Shown: one piece after another, positions 24,651 through 34,104 of the stretch
How positions within the stretch are numbered: the first letter of the stretch is position 1
How the letters are laid out: each line of letters begins with the position of its first letter
Origin: Gnetum montanum
Taxonomy: Eukaryota; Streptophyta; Gnetopsida; Gnetales; Gnetaceae
DNA: 64,000 nucleotides
Direction of reading: 5' to 3'
NCBI GenBank assembly: GCA_015680685.1
Contig: MNCI01033653.1
Span: 5,607-69,606 of the forward strand
Notes under the pieces: generated by a model
The model's database searches: none
Told to the model about the DNA's origin: nothing
What the model saw: only the letters and a program-made list of their open reading frames with translations
Translations under genes and position numbers: made by a program

Positions 24651-24760
24651 AAAGTGGGAGGTTGTGGGTTCAAACCCCAACTCCCACTTTAAATATATAT
24701 ATATATATAATAAAAAAATTAAGTGGGAGGTCATGGATTCAAATGTCCATCCCCCAACTT
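24651..24760 (+). repeat. Twin tRNA T-arm-like hairpins in the B3 leader
   Basis: At 24651-24690 a 10-bp perfect inverted repeat (AAAGTGGGAG and CTCCCACTTT) encloses GTGGGTTCAAACCCCA, which resembles a tRNA T arm and RNA polymerase III B box (GGTTCAAACC). A second, more diverged copy is at 24720-24760 with GGATTCAAATGTCC. AT microsatellites lie between and after them. No full tRNA is present. Confidence 0.55.
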
Positions 24761-24834
24761 CAAAAATCCATTTTTTCTTAAAAAATAATAATAATATATT
24801 TAAAAACTAAATTGTAGGCTACATCAGCCTGTAA

Positions 24835-25630
24835 GGGCTATGTAGTCCCAATAGGAGCTACATAGGCTATGTTGGCCTAGAAAGAGCTGCACAGGCCCTA
24901 CAAGTTGCAGGGGCCATGCTACCTCTGTTCTGGCCACTACCACCTATGCTTGCCACTACTCTCCCATGTGCATGTCACCACTCTCTTGCCCACATTTTGT
25001 TTGTTGCTGCCTTGCCATGCTCACTAAATACCAATGCACCCAAAACCTACATCAATTGATGTTGACATTTCTATTGTGTTCTCCACCCTACATTCACATC
25101 CTTGGATACCATCAACACCACCATAAATTGCCTCTTGTGCCACCATAAATCACATTCCACACTACCATAAATAGCCTCCTATGCCATCATAAACTACCTC
25201 CTATGCCACCATAAAACACCTCTCATGCCACCAAAAACTACCTCTTTGAACACTGCCAAACATGCAAAAGTCATGTAAGCCCAATCAAGGGGCCATGTAA
25301 GGCTAGTGATGGGCCATGTAGATCATGAGATGGGCCACACAAGCCCATAAGAGGGCCACGTGAACCCTAAGATGGGCAGTGCAAGAACAAAAAGGGTTGC
25401 ATAGATCCTAAAAATGGGCTGCATGGACCCTAAGATGGGCCACTCAAACCATAAAATGGGCTGCATAGGGCCTAGGGAGGCCAAGAAAATAGTCATGTCA
25501 CCACTAGCAGTAGGAAACACTGCACTACCACTGCCCAACCTGGTCGCTGATGTCACCAATTGTGTCCCCAAACTCCATTGCCAATGCACCACTGGAGCCC
25601 TTAACATCATTGTTCCTATTACTACACAAT
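24835..25630. repeat. GC-richer repeat block in B3
   Basis: Several short repeats occur in series: GGCTACAT(A/C)(A/G)GCC-type units at 24820-24905, CCACCATAAA(T/A)(C/A)ACCTC units of about 24 bp at 25115-25250, and CCTAAGATGGGC(T/C)GCATGGA-type units of 28-30 bp at 25265-25480. The block is the counterpart of 12000-12440 in B1 and 19440-20271 in B2 but has different sequence. Confidence 0.6.
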
Positions 25631-25820
25631 AGGAAAATTCCATTAGCAAATAGGAAATTCGAAATTCTTGTCAACAGATGGAAATTTTAAAATGTCTATT
25701 AGCTAGTAGAAAATTTTTAAAAAAATTTCATCAGTAGTCAATATAAATTTAAAATACACATAAATATTTTCAAAAATTTGAAATTGGTGCATTAGTAACA
25801 ATAGAGATAAAATTTTTTTC

Positions 25821-25885
25821 ATTAAGTGCCCTCATTTTGGAGTAGAACTAGGATGGGTGACCTCTTGAGAAGTCTTGTTTTTCAC
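25821..25885 (+). other. 5S rRNA-derived segment in B3 (3' half, box C)
   Basis: The sequence runs ATTAAGTGCCCTC, GAGTAGAACTAGGATGGGTG, ACCTCTTGAGAAGTCTTG and TTTTTCAC, collinear with the plant 5S rRNA gene from box A to near its 3' end. GGATGGGTGACC (box C) is intact and box A is degraded. It shares the change GTAGAAC with B2, so both derive from one captured copy. Confidence 0.75.
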
Positions 25886-26596
25886 ATCAAAGATCTTAGA
25901 ATCTAGAAGCCATAATTTTTAATTTTGGAAGCCTTTATTGATGAATGAAGAGTCATTTCCTATAGATTTTAACTTCCAAATCCAATGGTTGAGTTAGATC
26001 TATCATAGGGAATCTCAAAGATTAGTATTTACTCCTTGCTTGATATAGTACCTCAAGATCCTCAAAAGTTTAATTTTAGCATCACTTAAGCATACAATGT
26101 CCATTTTCAACATATGAATAGTCATTTCCAACATTTTTCATCCTTTTGAACTTAATGATGAGGTTATATTTATCATCTAGGCATCCAATAATTTGATGAT
26201 ATCATAAATTCAATCTTTTGGACTTTAAGATTTATTGCATAACCCTTACAGATAGTCTTAAGATCACTATGACATGTCATTAATTACATTGTCCAAGTGA
26301 GTGTTCTTAAAGGGGGGTAGAAAGATCATCAAGAATTACATAATATAATTACATATTACTAAAATTATATGATGTCATTAAATATTATTAAAATTAGATA
26401 ATGTAGTTAAATTAGTTGGAGAATCATTTGTTGGATTAGTATTAGTTGATTATCAGTTAATGAATCAGTTGATGTATTAGTTAAGGATTAGTTGATGTAT
26501 TAGTTGGAGAATTATTTGAAGAAACAAAATAGTCTTCAACTATCAAGAAAAAGGTATATTAATCTATCTTGTAATCACAAGATATGGCAAAACAAC

Positions 26597-27780
26597 ATGG
26601 AGACTAAAAATATTGTTTCAACTAGGAGTATGATACTCATGAAGAGACATGATTCAGAAAAGAATCCAAGAATGAGAATGAATGTTGCAACATACAATAT
26701 GCTTGCAATATCTCTAGTGAGTGAGAAACAACATCCATTATGTCCACCATGGGCCTTGGATTGGCACAAATATTGATATTCACACATGTTAGATAAGTTA
26801 GAAGACTTGGATGCTGATGTCTTGTGCTTACAAGAAGTCTTGCAATGGGAATTTCTATACCAATTTCAACTAGACTTGGGAAAAGTGGGATACAAAGGTA
26901 TTTATAAGCAAAATGATTCTTATGGATGTTCTTCTCTTAGTCCATATAGATTAGCATATTTCAAAAATCACAACATGAATGGTTGTGTGATCTTTTATAA
27001 AGAAGCCAAGTTTGAATTGGTACAAATATTTGAATGGAGTTTAGAAAAATGAGTTTTGAAATTCTAAAACTTCAAGCGATGGAAAACAAAGAATAATTAA
27101 GATTTTGGAAAAATCACATAGCCTTGGCATTGATATTAAAAATTAAATTATCAAGAAGATGTGTATGCATGGTTATCACACATTTAATTTTCAAACCAAC
27201 TTGTTCAAATGTGACTTTGTCAAGGAGCATACTTGATTAAGCAAACAAAAGAAAGTTTGAAGAATAAGTTATACTGATCCAGTCCCATTTATTCTTTGTG
27301 GAAACGTCAATGCAAAATTTGGAAGTAGCATTTATCAATTCTTAAAATATGGATCTATAAAGAAATCTTTGGAAGATGAACCTCACTTGAAGAAGATGTT
27401 TCCATCAATTCAGCATACAATTCCATTAGCGAGTGCATATATCTACTTACTTTGAATCTTTAGTAGATAAATAAAATTCCAGAATTTGGGAGCAGGTGAT
27501 GTTGATGGATGGTATTCATCAAAAATCATAGTTTACAAACTAATCTGCAATGATTAATGAGGATGGATCAACAACATTCTTCATTGAGACTTTGGATTAT
27601 ATTTGGTACGATGCTCGATTCTTTCAAGTTACCAAGTTACTAGAGTTTATTTCTAAAGAAGAAGTTGAGAAGAATCAAGATCAAGCCTTGCCATCCTAAA
27701 CAAGACCATTTGATCACATACCACTTATGGTATAATTGTAATTACTCCCATCAGTTCATAAGGTTGATCAATATCAAAAA
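26597..27780 (+). pseudogene. CCR4-type deadenylase (EEP nuclease) gene captured by B3
   Basis: The frame is open from upstream of the shared Met (26597) to 27052 except for one TGA at 26777. It shows VATYNMLAISLVSEKQ (Asn), CPPWALDWHKY, LEDLDADVLCLQEVLQWEF (catalytic Glu), GKVGYKGIYKQ and NGCVIFYKEAKFELVQ. After a shift come a damaged GDFN box (LCGNVNAKFG, Asp to Asn), PLASAY, LDYIWYDARFFQ and FDHIPLMV near 27720. The length of about 1184 bp matches B1 and B2. Of the three copies this is the least interrupted in its first 150 codons. It is inactive as it stands. Confidence 0.82.
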
Positions 27781-28189
27781 GTACCTTACTCTTAGTTTTA
27801 TTTGATTATTTCTATTATTTTATTTATTTTTCAATTTATATTTCAATTAGATAAGTAAAATATCTATGATAATAAAAATTTGGGATAAAGAATCTGCCTT
27901 GCCTTCACTTGGGTAACCAGATCCAAGTTGCACTTTGTGTGACCCTAGTTAGGACTGGTGATTGGTAGTTGATATATCTTTAATTCACCTTTTGTCACTA
28001 TCTTAGACAAGGAAGTAAGTATTAAGAAAGTAATATTTAATTTTCCATATAATTTTTCTCACATATATTTTGTTTGTAGAATAAGCAAGAAAAAAATTTG
28101 AGTTCAAAGAAGAGATCAAATTATTAGAGCATAGGATCATGATTGGAGCTAGAAAAAGATAGAGGACATGGACTTGTTTGAAGATGAAC
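27781..28189 (+). other. AT-rich tail of B3 between the CCR4 gene and the polypurine tract
   Basis: This is non-coding and conserved in B1 and B2. It contains a candidate 65-bp intron (28015-28079) with GTAAGT, a pyrimidine-rich stretch and TTTGTTTGTAG. The B2 counterpart is 16998-17062, also 65 bp, with GTAAGT and TTTACAG. Whether it is a relic of the host gene's 3' end or part of the element is not known. Confidence 0.45.
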
Positions 28190-28209
28190 AAAACCTAAAG
28201 GGGGTATAT
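28190..28209 (+). other. Polypurine tract of B3
   Basis: AAAACCTAAAGGGGGTATAT lies directly before the 3' LTR (TGTCACATTCC at 28210). B1 and B2 have the same tract on the minus strand. It is the expected plus-strand primer. Confidence 0.75.
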
Positions 28210-28783
28210 TGTCACATTCCAATTTTCAAATGATGCTACTACCTAATGAAGATGGTGTCTCTTCATAATAAGTATTATTGTTAACTTAACAAGACCCAAA
28301 AGGGTAGTTGTAATTGAGACCTGAAAGGGCATGTTGTAATAATAGACATGTCTTTTAAGGTAACCTTTGGGGGTTTGACCTAAGGCATTTATACCTAGGG
28401 CTAAAATTCATGCAAGCATGGAGTGGCGGAGCTGGTATAGGCAAGTCATGGGAGTTGTGTGAAGTAGCATAGGAAGTGGACTGGCTATTCCTTCTAGTTG
28501 GGTTATACGCCTAACCATGGTGTCAGTGCTAGATTGCCTTTAAGGGATAGATGCAAAAGGAAGAAAACCAGAAGGAACACCCTTAGAGCATGATTCGGAT
28601 ACATTTTTTCATACTAATAAAGCATCCTTTTCTTTTTCTTTCTGCATTTTTCCTATTATTTCCTTTATACATAATTTTGAATATCACATATATTTTGCAT
28701 TTGGTATATTTTCTTCACATGCATAATGTATAATATATTGTATATTTGATGTTTTCCATGACATTCAGGGATGGGATATCACA
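28210..28783 (+). repeat. 3' LTR of element B3
   Basis: This 574-bp LTR runs from TGTCACATTCC to GGATATCACA, is collinear with 23229-23801, and carries AATAAA at 28616-28621. Confidence 0.9.
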
Positions 28784-28903
28784 TAGACTACAAAAAATAC
28801 TTCAATGATCTCAAAAAAACCAACATAGATACATAACTCATAGTAATCCTAACATATAATGAGAATAAGAATTACCTTCAAGAGTGGGCTAATGTCCTCA
28901 TCA

Positions 28904-30500
28904 TTTGATCAATATCTAGGAATAATGGGATACATCAATTAATTTCTATGATATTTCAATAATAGAGGGACAATGTTCCTATTGATGCCTCTTTTGTTTT
29001 TCTTAGTGAGAAGAATATCTCAAAGTACATGAAGAAAAAATAACATATATTTTTCATTGTATCTAGTATTACTACATTTGAAGAGAAGCCTAAAAATGAA
29101 CTTCCACTAGCTATTTAATATCTAAAATAAGAATTTGCTAATGTCTTCAAGAAAAAATTAGAAGACCTTTCACTAATGAGATTCATTCAACATCAAATTG
29201 ATTTCATGTTTGGATTAACCATTTAAAATGTCAAAGCTCACCAAATGACTCTAGATTAAAGGTAGGAGTTGCATAAGTGAGTTACTCTCTAATGATTTTG
29301 TTGTGCCTATATCCCCTTCTTTCATTCTGGTTATTATTATTCCCAAGAAGGATAATAATGAAATGAGAATGTGCATCAATTCGAGAGCTCTTAATAGGAT
29401 AACTATTAGGTATAGATTTCATATTCGTGAATGGATAATGTTCTTGATGATTTGACCAATCCTAATGGATTTTCACAGATTGAGTTAAAAAGTTGCTTTT
29501 TTCAAATTAGAATTAGATTAGGAAATAAATGAAATAGAACATTCAAAATACTTTATGGTTTATTTGAATGGTTAGTCATGCCTTTTGGATTAGCCAATGC
29601 TCCAATAATATTCATGAGACTTATGCATGATGTTTTGAGAAATATTAATAATAAATGTTGTGTTGTTTTCTTATTTCAATAATATTCTTGTATATAGTTA
29701 AAATGATAAAAAGCATGTGTACAACTTAAGGATGGTTTTCTCAAAGTTACAAGAATCTTAATTGACAATTAATGTAAATAAATATCAATTCATGAAGAAG
29801 GAAACTATATACTTATATCATGTTATCTTAAGAATCAAGTCCAGATGAATTCAAGAAGGATCAAGGTATTCAAGGAAAGGTCATCACCTAGAGATGTAGG
29901 AGAGGTGAGATCTTTTCATAGTTTTGTTGGCTTCTATAGGAGATTTATTAGAAATTTCAGTTCTATTGCATGACCTATGCTATATTGTTTGAAGAAGAAT
30001 TTCACTTTTACATGGGATGAGGCAAAATAGAACTATTTTTAAGCTTTGAAGAAGAAGATTTGTAGTGTTCTAGTTTTGATAATTACAAACATTTTCAAAA
30101 TTTTTGAAGTAAAGGTAGATGCAAGTAAACTTGTTATTGAAGGTGTGATATCTCAAGAGGGTAAGCCCATTACTTTCTTATCTAGAAAAGAAATAATTCT
30201 AGACAAAAGTATAGTATATATAAAAGATATTTTTATGCTATACTTCAAGAAATCAACCATTGAAGACATTACATACAAAGATTTGAATGTCTTTTCTTGA
30301 CTCATCATAGAACACTCTAATTCTTTAATTTTCAAAATAAATTAAGTTCTAAGCTTATGAAATGGGTTGAGAAATTACTAGATTTTAATTTTATTTTGAA
30401 ACATCAAAGTGACAAGTTAAATGTTGTTGTTGATGCTTTGTCTATAACTCATATTGCTCATTCTTTTGTTGAGATCAAAGTTTATTAATCTTTCATTGAA
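28904..30500 (+). pseudogene. Protease-RT linker, RT and RNase H remnant of element C
   Basis: This resumes the pol gene broken at 2939. RT blocks are VIIIPKKDNNEMRMCINSRA at about 29325-29390, KSCFFQIRIRLGNK, LFEWLVMPFGLANAP at about 29560-29605 and FMRLMHDVLRNI. The catalytic Y-F-D-D reads YFNN at about 29672-29683, both Asp changed to Asn by G-to-A changes. RNase H follows at about 30040-30470 (EVKVDASKLVIEGVISQEGK, ending HQSDKLNVVVDAL). Several stops are present. Confidence 0.78.
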
Positions 30501-30599
30501 ATGTATCCAAGAGATACTAATTTTGGTGATATTTTGAAAGAATTAAATTCTTCATTAATAAGAAGAAATGATAAATAGAAGATGTATCATATCAAGAAT

Positions 30600-31990
30600 G
30601 ATATTCCTTTCAAAGATGGAAAAATTTGTATTGGTAAATATGATTTTAGATCCTAGATTTTGGACAAAAAGCATAATAGTAACATGGTTGCATGCATAAC
30701 GAAAACTAAGACTTTGAAATTGGTGAACAAAAACTATTATTGGTTAGGTATGTATAGGTATGTTGTTAAATTAGTGAAATATTATTATAATTATCAAGAT
30801 TTTAAAGATAGGATAGATGTTGATGGTTATTATTTACCTTTATTAATTTCAAATGCTCCTTGAAAAAGTGTTTCTTTAAAATTTTATTTGTGACTTCTAA
30901 AGATGAAATATGCTCATGATTATATCCTTGTTGTGGTAGATAGCTTTAAAAAGATGGCTTATTTTATTCCATGTAGAATAAATAGTGTTTTTTCTCATAT
31001 TACTCATTTATTATTTCAACACGATGTGAAATTGCACAATATTCCATTAAATATTACAAGTGATAGGGGGCTGTTAAATTTACTAGTCATTTTTAAAGAT
31101 CACCTTAGAAATTTTTTGGAACAAAGTTCTCTTTTTCTATAGCCTATAATTCTTAAAATGATGAATAGAATAAAGTGGTAAATAGATCATTATTGAAGAT
31201 ATTAAGATTTTAATGTAAAGATCAACAAAAAGTTGGAGAATATGGTATCTCATGTTGAATTCTCCTATAAAAATGCTTTTCATAGTAGTATTGGCAAATG
31301 TCCTTTTGTTGCAAACTATGCTTTTTTTATTAAAGATGATAGATCAATTAAGGAAATTTAATAATTTTTCCTCTTTGAGTTCTAATTTTGTTGAGAAAAT
31401 GAAGAAATTATATTAACAAGTCAAGACTTGGATTTCATACTTGTACTTGTCTTACATCAACAAGTCTTTCAAATCTAATAAAGGTAAGAGAAAAATTGAA
31501 TTCACTTGCTAAGAAAATGAAGAAATTACATCAACAAAGGATGTATCTTCCAAGTTCAATGAAGATAAAAAAAAAGTTAAGTTTTAGATTAGTAATTATG
31601 TTTGAATCTATTTAAGAAAATAAAGATAGAGGAATGTGCATTTCTATAACCTCAAGTCTAAGAGAAATAGTTTATTCAAAATTAGGACCAAGATCAATCC
31701 TAATGCTTTTGATATTGATTTTCCTAATTATCTTTCTATTTCTTATGTTTTTAATATTTTAGATTTGAGTCCATATTACAGTAGTGTTTTTATATTATAT
31801 TTGGAGGATAGTCCTGAAGTCCTCAAGGATGTAATTGAAGGTCAAGCTTCATCAAAGTCATCAAGGAAGGTAATTTTTTTATAAGAAAGAAATGCAAGTA
31901 GCATACGAAATAAGAAAATTCATGATTATGTGATGCATTGAAGTAATGAAGATCCTAATAATGTCATATGAGTTTGTCAAAATTATTTGG
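30600..31990 (+). pseudogene. Integrase and chromodomain-like tail remnant of element C
   Basis: Integrase blocks are KTLKLVNKNYYWLGMYRYV with YYYNYQDFK (30700-30800, degraded zinc-binding region), then HDYILVVVDSFKKMAYFIPC (about 30914-30973), HITHLLFQHDVKLHNIP and TSDRG (about 31050-31065; the expected core motif is SDRD). The C-terminal domain lies at 31640-31880 (SLFKIRTKINPNAFDIDFPN). At about 31920-31995 a segment HDYVMH.SNEDPNNVI resembles a chromodomain end, as in A. Stops and deletions make it inactive. Confidence 0.72.
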
Positions 31991-31999
31991 ATTTGGAAG

Positions 32000-32473
32000 A
32001 AGTAATTCTCATTCTTAGGCTACCATAGAAGTAGGAGAAGTCATGTAATTATGTTTGATTCTTGGCTTTAAGTCATTTGCATTATTTTCCTAGTCTATGT
32101 AGGCAAACGCAAGCTTGCTGCTAGCTATAGTCAAGTCAAAATCTACCATGTGCAAACATCTATGTTTACAATCTATCACAACAAGTTATTTTTATAATTT
32201 CTAGGTGTTTGGAAGAGGTGAAAGGACCTGAAAGTCATAGGAGGTTGTAATCCTGAAATGGCAAGTCTCAATGAATTACAATGGGATTATAGTTAGTAGA
32301 GAAACAATGGTTAAAATATTTAGAGTTTACTAATATGGTGCTATCCAAGTTGTAGTCTAGTTAGAGGATGGTTGCTACAAGGGAGCTAAAAGCAATAATA
32401 ACTTAGTCTCATTAACATTCATTTATTTTTTTCAAAGAAGAGATGTGATTTTAAAGTAATACCAGTTGGTGAG
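32000..32473 (+). other. 3' end of element C, probably the start of its 3' LTR
   Basis: A purine-rich stretch GAAGTAGGAGAAGTC (32028-32042) follows the integrase tail and could be the polypurine tract. The sequence after it, beginning TGTAATTATG, may be the C 3' LTR, broken at 32473 by element E and continuing at 63152. No second copy is in the window, so this cannot be confirmed here. Confidence 0.4.
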
Positions 32474-33426
32474 TGATGAGGTACCCCTATGCTCAACCAT
32501 ATGAATATGAGCATTTCATGCACGATCCGGTCGAATTCCAAGGACTAAGTGCCTATGTACCCTTGTGGAACAAGGATAGGTTGGTTGATTGTTGTCTTCC
32601 CAAGTTTACTTGTATGTCACGATTGTATGGTTAAGTAAGCTTGAGGCATATGATTTTTATAGCTTTTATGTTTTTATGTCCTGCGCTAGTAGAGAAGGAG
32701 AGAAGTAACTAAGTGACTAATTTATCCTAGCTACTCATTAAGTAAGTTCTAACTAATCCTAACACTAGCATTCGTTCCCACTTGTTGTACAAATCCTTAA
32801 CAAGTGCAACACTGTTGGGATTACCAAACACTAATTGTTACTAGGTTACCAAGTGTTACATGCATGCTCGAAGAGGTCATGCTTGTGTAATTTAACAATT
32901 TACTTGATTGATCAAAATGAATTCTTGTGCTAATAATAGAAATGTAAAGTGTATAAAATAAATGCATAAGAAAATAAAATAAAATAAATGCATAAGAAAA
33001 AAAATCTCAAGTGATGCAAGGATGAGTCAAAGAGCTCATCTTTACTATTGTACACAAGGTGTACTTAAGTACACAATGCTTGAATAAAGATCTATCCACA
33101 CTTAGACCTCCTACTGTAGGCACATGGAAAATACTCTAACTTTCAAATAGACTACAAGAGTTTCACTACTTGACTACTAAAAGACTTCTTCCCAATTGTA
33201 TGCATGGGCACTGTATTTATAGACTTGGGAGCAGCTACTCTAATAATTAGAATAACTGCTAAAGTAACCACTCGAGTAACCACTCTAATAATTAGAATAA
33301 TTTCTAGAGTAACCGCTATAGTAACCACACTAATAATTAGAATAACTACTAAAGTAACTACTAGAGTAACCACTCTAATAATTAGAATAACTACTAGAGT
33401 AATTACTAGATTAACCGCTCTCATCA
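32474..33426 (-). repeat. 3' LTR of element E
   Basis: This 953-bp LTR is collinear with 62109-63151. A minus-strand TATA box CTATAAATAC lies at 33222-33213, downstream (in sense) of a 45-bp tandem repeat. The purine-rich stretch CAGTTGTGGGAGTA (33440-33427 on the minus strand) precedes it. Confidence 0.88.
33237..33416 (-). repeat. 45-bp tandem repeat in the E 3' LTR, four copies
   Basis: On the plus strand each unit begins ACTCTAATAATTAGAATAAC and ends GAGTAACC. Units start at 33237, 33282, 33327 and 33372, with an exact 45-bp period. In the sense direction of E they sit at the start of U3, immediately upstream of the TATA box at 33222-33213, the usual place of LTR enhancers. Confidence 0.85.
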
Positions 33427-34104
33427 TACTCCCACAACTGAATGAAAACTCATCCTTGAGTTCCTTACAAAATCTTGGGAAGGTATGGGATTATTGACTA
33501 ATTGACACCTAATGGTGGAATGGGATGATAGACTCAACATGCCCAATGAATGGATCAATAAGCATATTACAACATTACTGTTCATAACCATTGTGATGAA
33601 CACTCATACGTAAATGACATCCAAGCCTTTATTTAGCAAGCTGAAGATAAAAGGAGAGAGAGAGAGAAGATGGAGCATGTTTCCACCAATGCTGAGATTG
33701 TGCTTTTGGTTGTTTATTCATAGTTATGTCACAAAACTTGCTCCTTTCATAAATGCTCCAGTTCTAGTCCATCCTAAGTGCTTCCTCCAAGCCTAGTCCA
33801 TTATTTGTATGATCGTCATCTACACACACAACACAATTATAAATGATCAAGGATAGATAAATCACAATGCATTTGATACCTTGCCTCGATATGAAGTGCA
33901 TTGGCTAAGTTGTGGTTATGGCAGAAACTGGTTTGGGGATTTATCACTAGTAACTACCCAAGGTGTAGGGGTTAGGTAATTAGTAAAATGAAAAAAATTG
34001 AAAAAATTTGTGCCAGGGCCCCCACGAGTAAGAGGGAACCTCAGATAGCTATAAGATGGAAAAACATGAGGAATAAGAAAGATGAAAAATATCAATGGTA
34101 ATGC
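33427..34104 (-). other. 3' untranslated end of element E, distal part
   Basis: This is non-coding sequence between the E 3' LTR and the F insertion. I recognise no protein. A purine-rich GAGAGAGAGAGAAGATGG run occurs near 33654-33671. The last bases AATGC (34100-34104) are the target duplication of F. Confidence 0.6.

Larger units (their letters stand above)
23229..28783 (+). mobile_element. Element B3: non-autonomous LTR retrotransposon carrying a CCR4-like gene, plus strand
   Basis: B3 has LTRs at 23229-23801 and 28210-28783, an iMet-type primer site, a polypurine tract, and the same internal order as B2 but on the plus strand. The flanks CAAGC (23224-23228) and TAGAC (28784-28788) agree at only three of five bases, so the duplication is eroded. 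The insertion is still proven by the uninterrupted site in the other A LTR at 6511-6535. There is no gag or pol. Length 5555 bp. Confidence 0.9.
2940..28903 (-). mobile_element. Element A: Ty3/gypsy LTR retrotransposon, minus strand, split by four insertions
   Basis: A starts with TGATGAG at 2940 and ends with CTCATCA at 28903. The flanking duplications are TTTGG (2935-2939) and TTTGA (28904-28908). Read on the minus strand it has a 5' LTR (28903 to 22504), an iMet-type primer site, a leader, gag, protease, RT, RNase H, integrase, a chromodomain-like tail and a 3' LTR (6641 to 2940). Subtracting B1, B2, B3 and D gives about 7.5 kb with LTRs of about 835 bp, normal for a plant chromovirus. It sits inside element C between protease and RT. 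All coding parts are decayed. Confidence 0.85.
22504..28903 (-). repeat. 5' LTR of element A, interrupted by element B3
   Basis: The two parts are 22504-23228 and 28789-28903, about 840 bp together. They align with the 3' LTR of A. The boundary at 22504 (TGTTGAG) abuts the primer site; the other end (CTCATCA, 28903) abuts the TTTGA duplication. Confidence 0.85.

Noticed and set aside
24651-24690. A tRNA gene.
   Set aside because: Only a T-arm-like hairpin is present; no D arm, anticodon arm or acceptor stem of the right spacing can be drawn.
25821-25885. A functional 5S rRNA gene.
   Set aside because: Only about the 3' half is present, box A is degraded, and the 5' half is missing.
10163-27780. 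The EEP nuclease frames as endonucleases of LINE (non-LTR) retrotransposons.
   Set aside because: The motif series ATYN(V/M)LARS, WALDWHKY, LCLQEV, GDFNA, DYIWY and DHIPL matches CCR4-type proteins. No LINE reverse transcriptase, poly(A) tail or target-primed ends are seen, and the frames sit between paired LTRs with primer sites.
33152-33427. Open frames on both strands over the 45-bp repeat of the E LTR (and the matching ones at 62842-63234).
   Set aside because: A 45-bp period is a multiple of three, so any stop-free unit stays open when repeated; the peptides are repeat translations in a promoter region.
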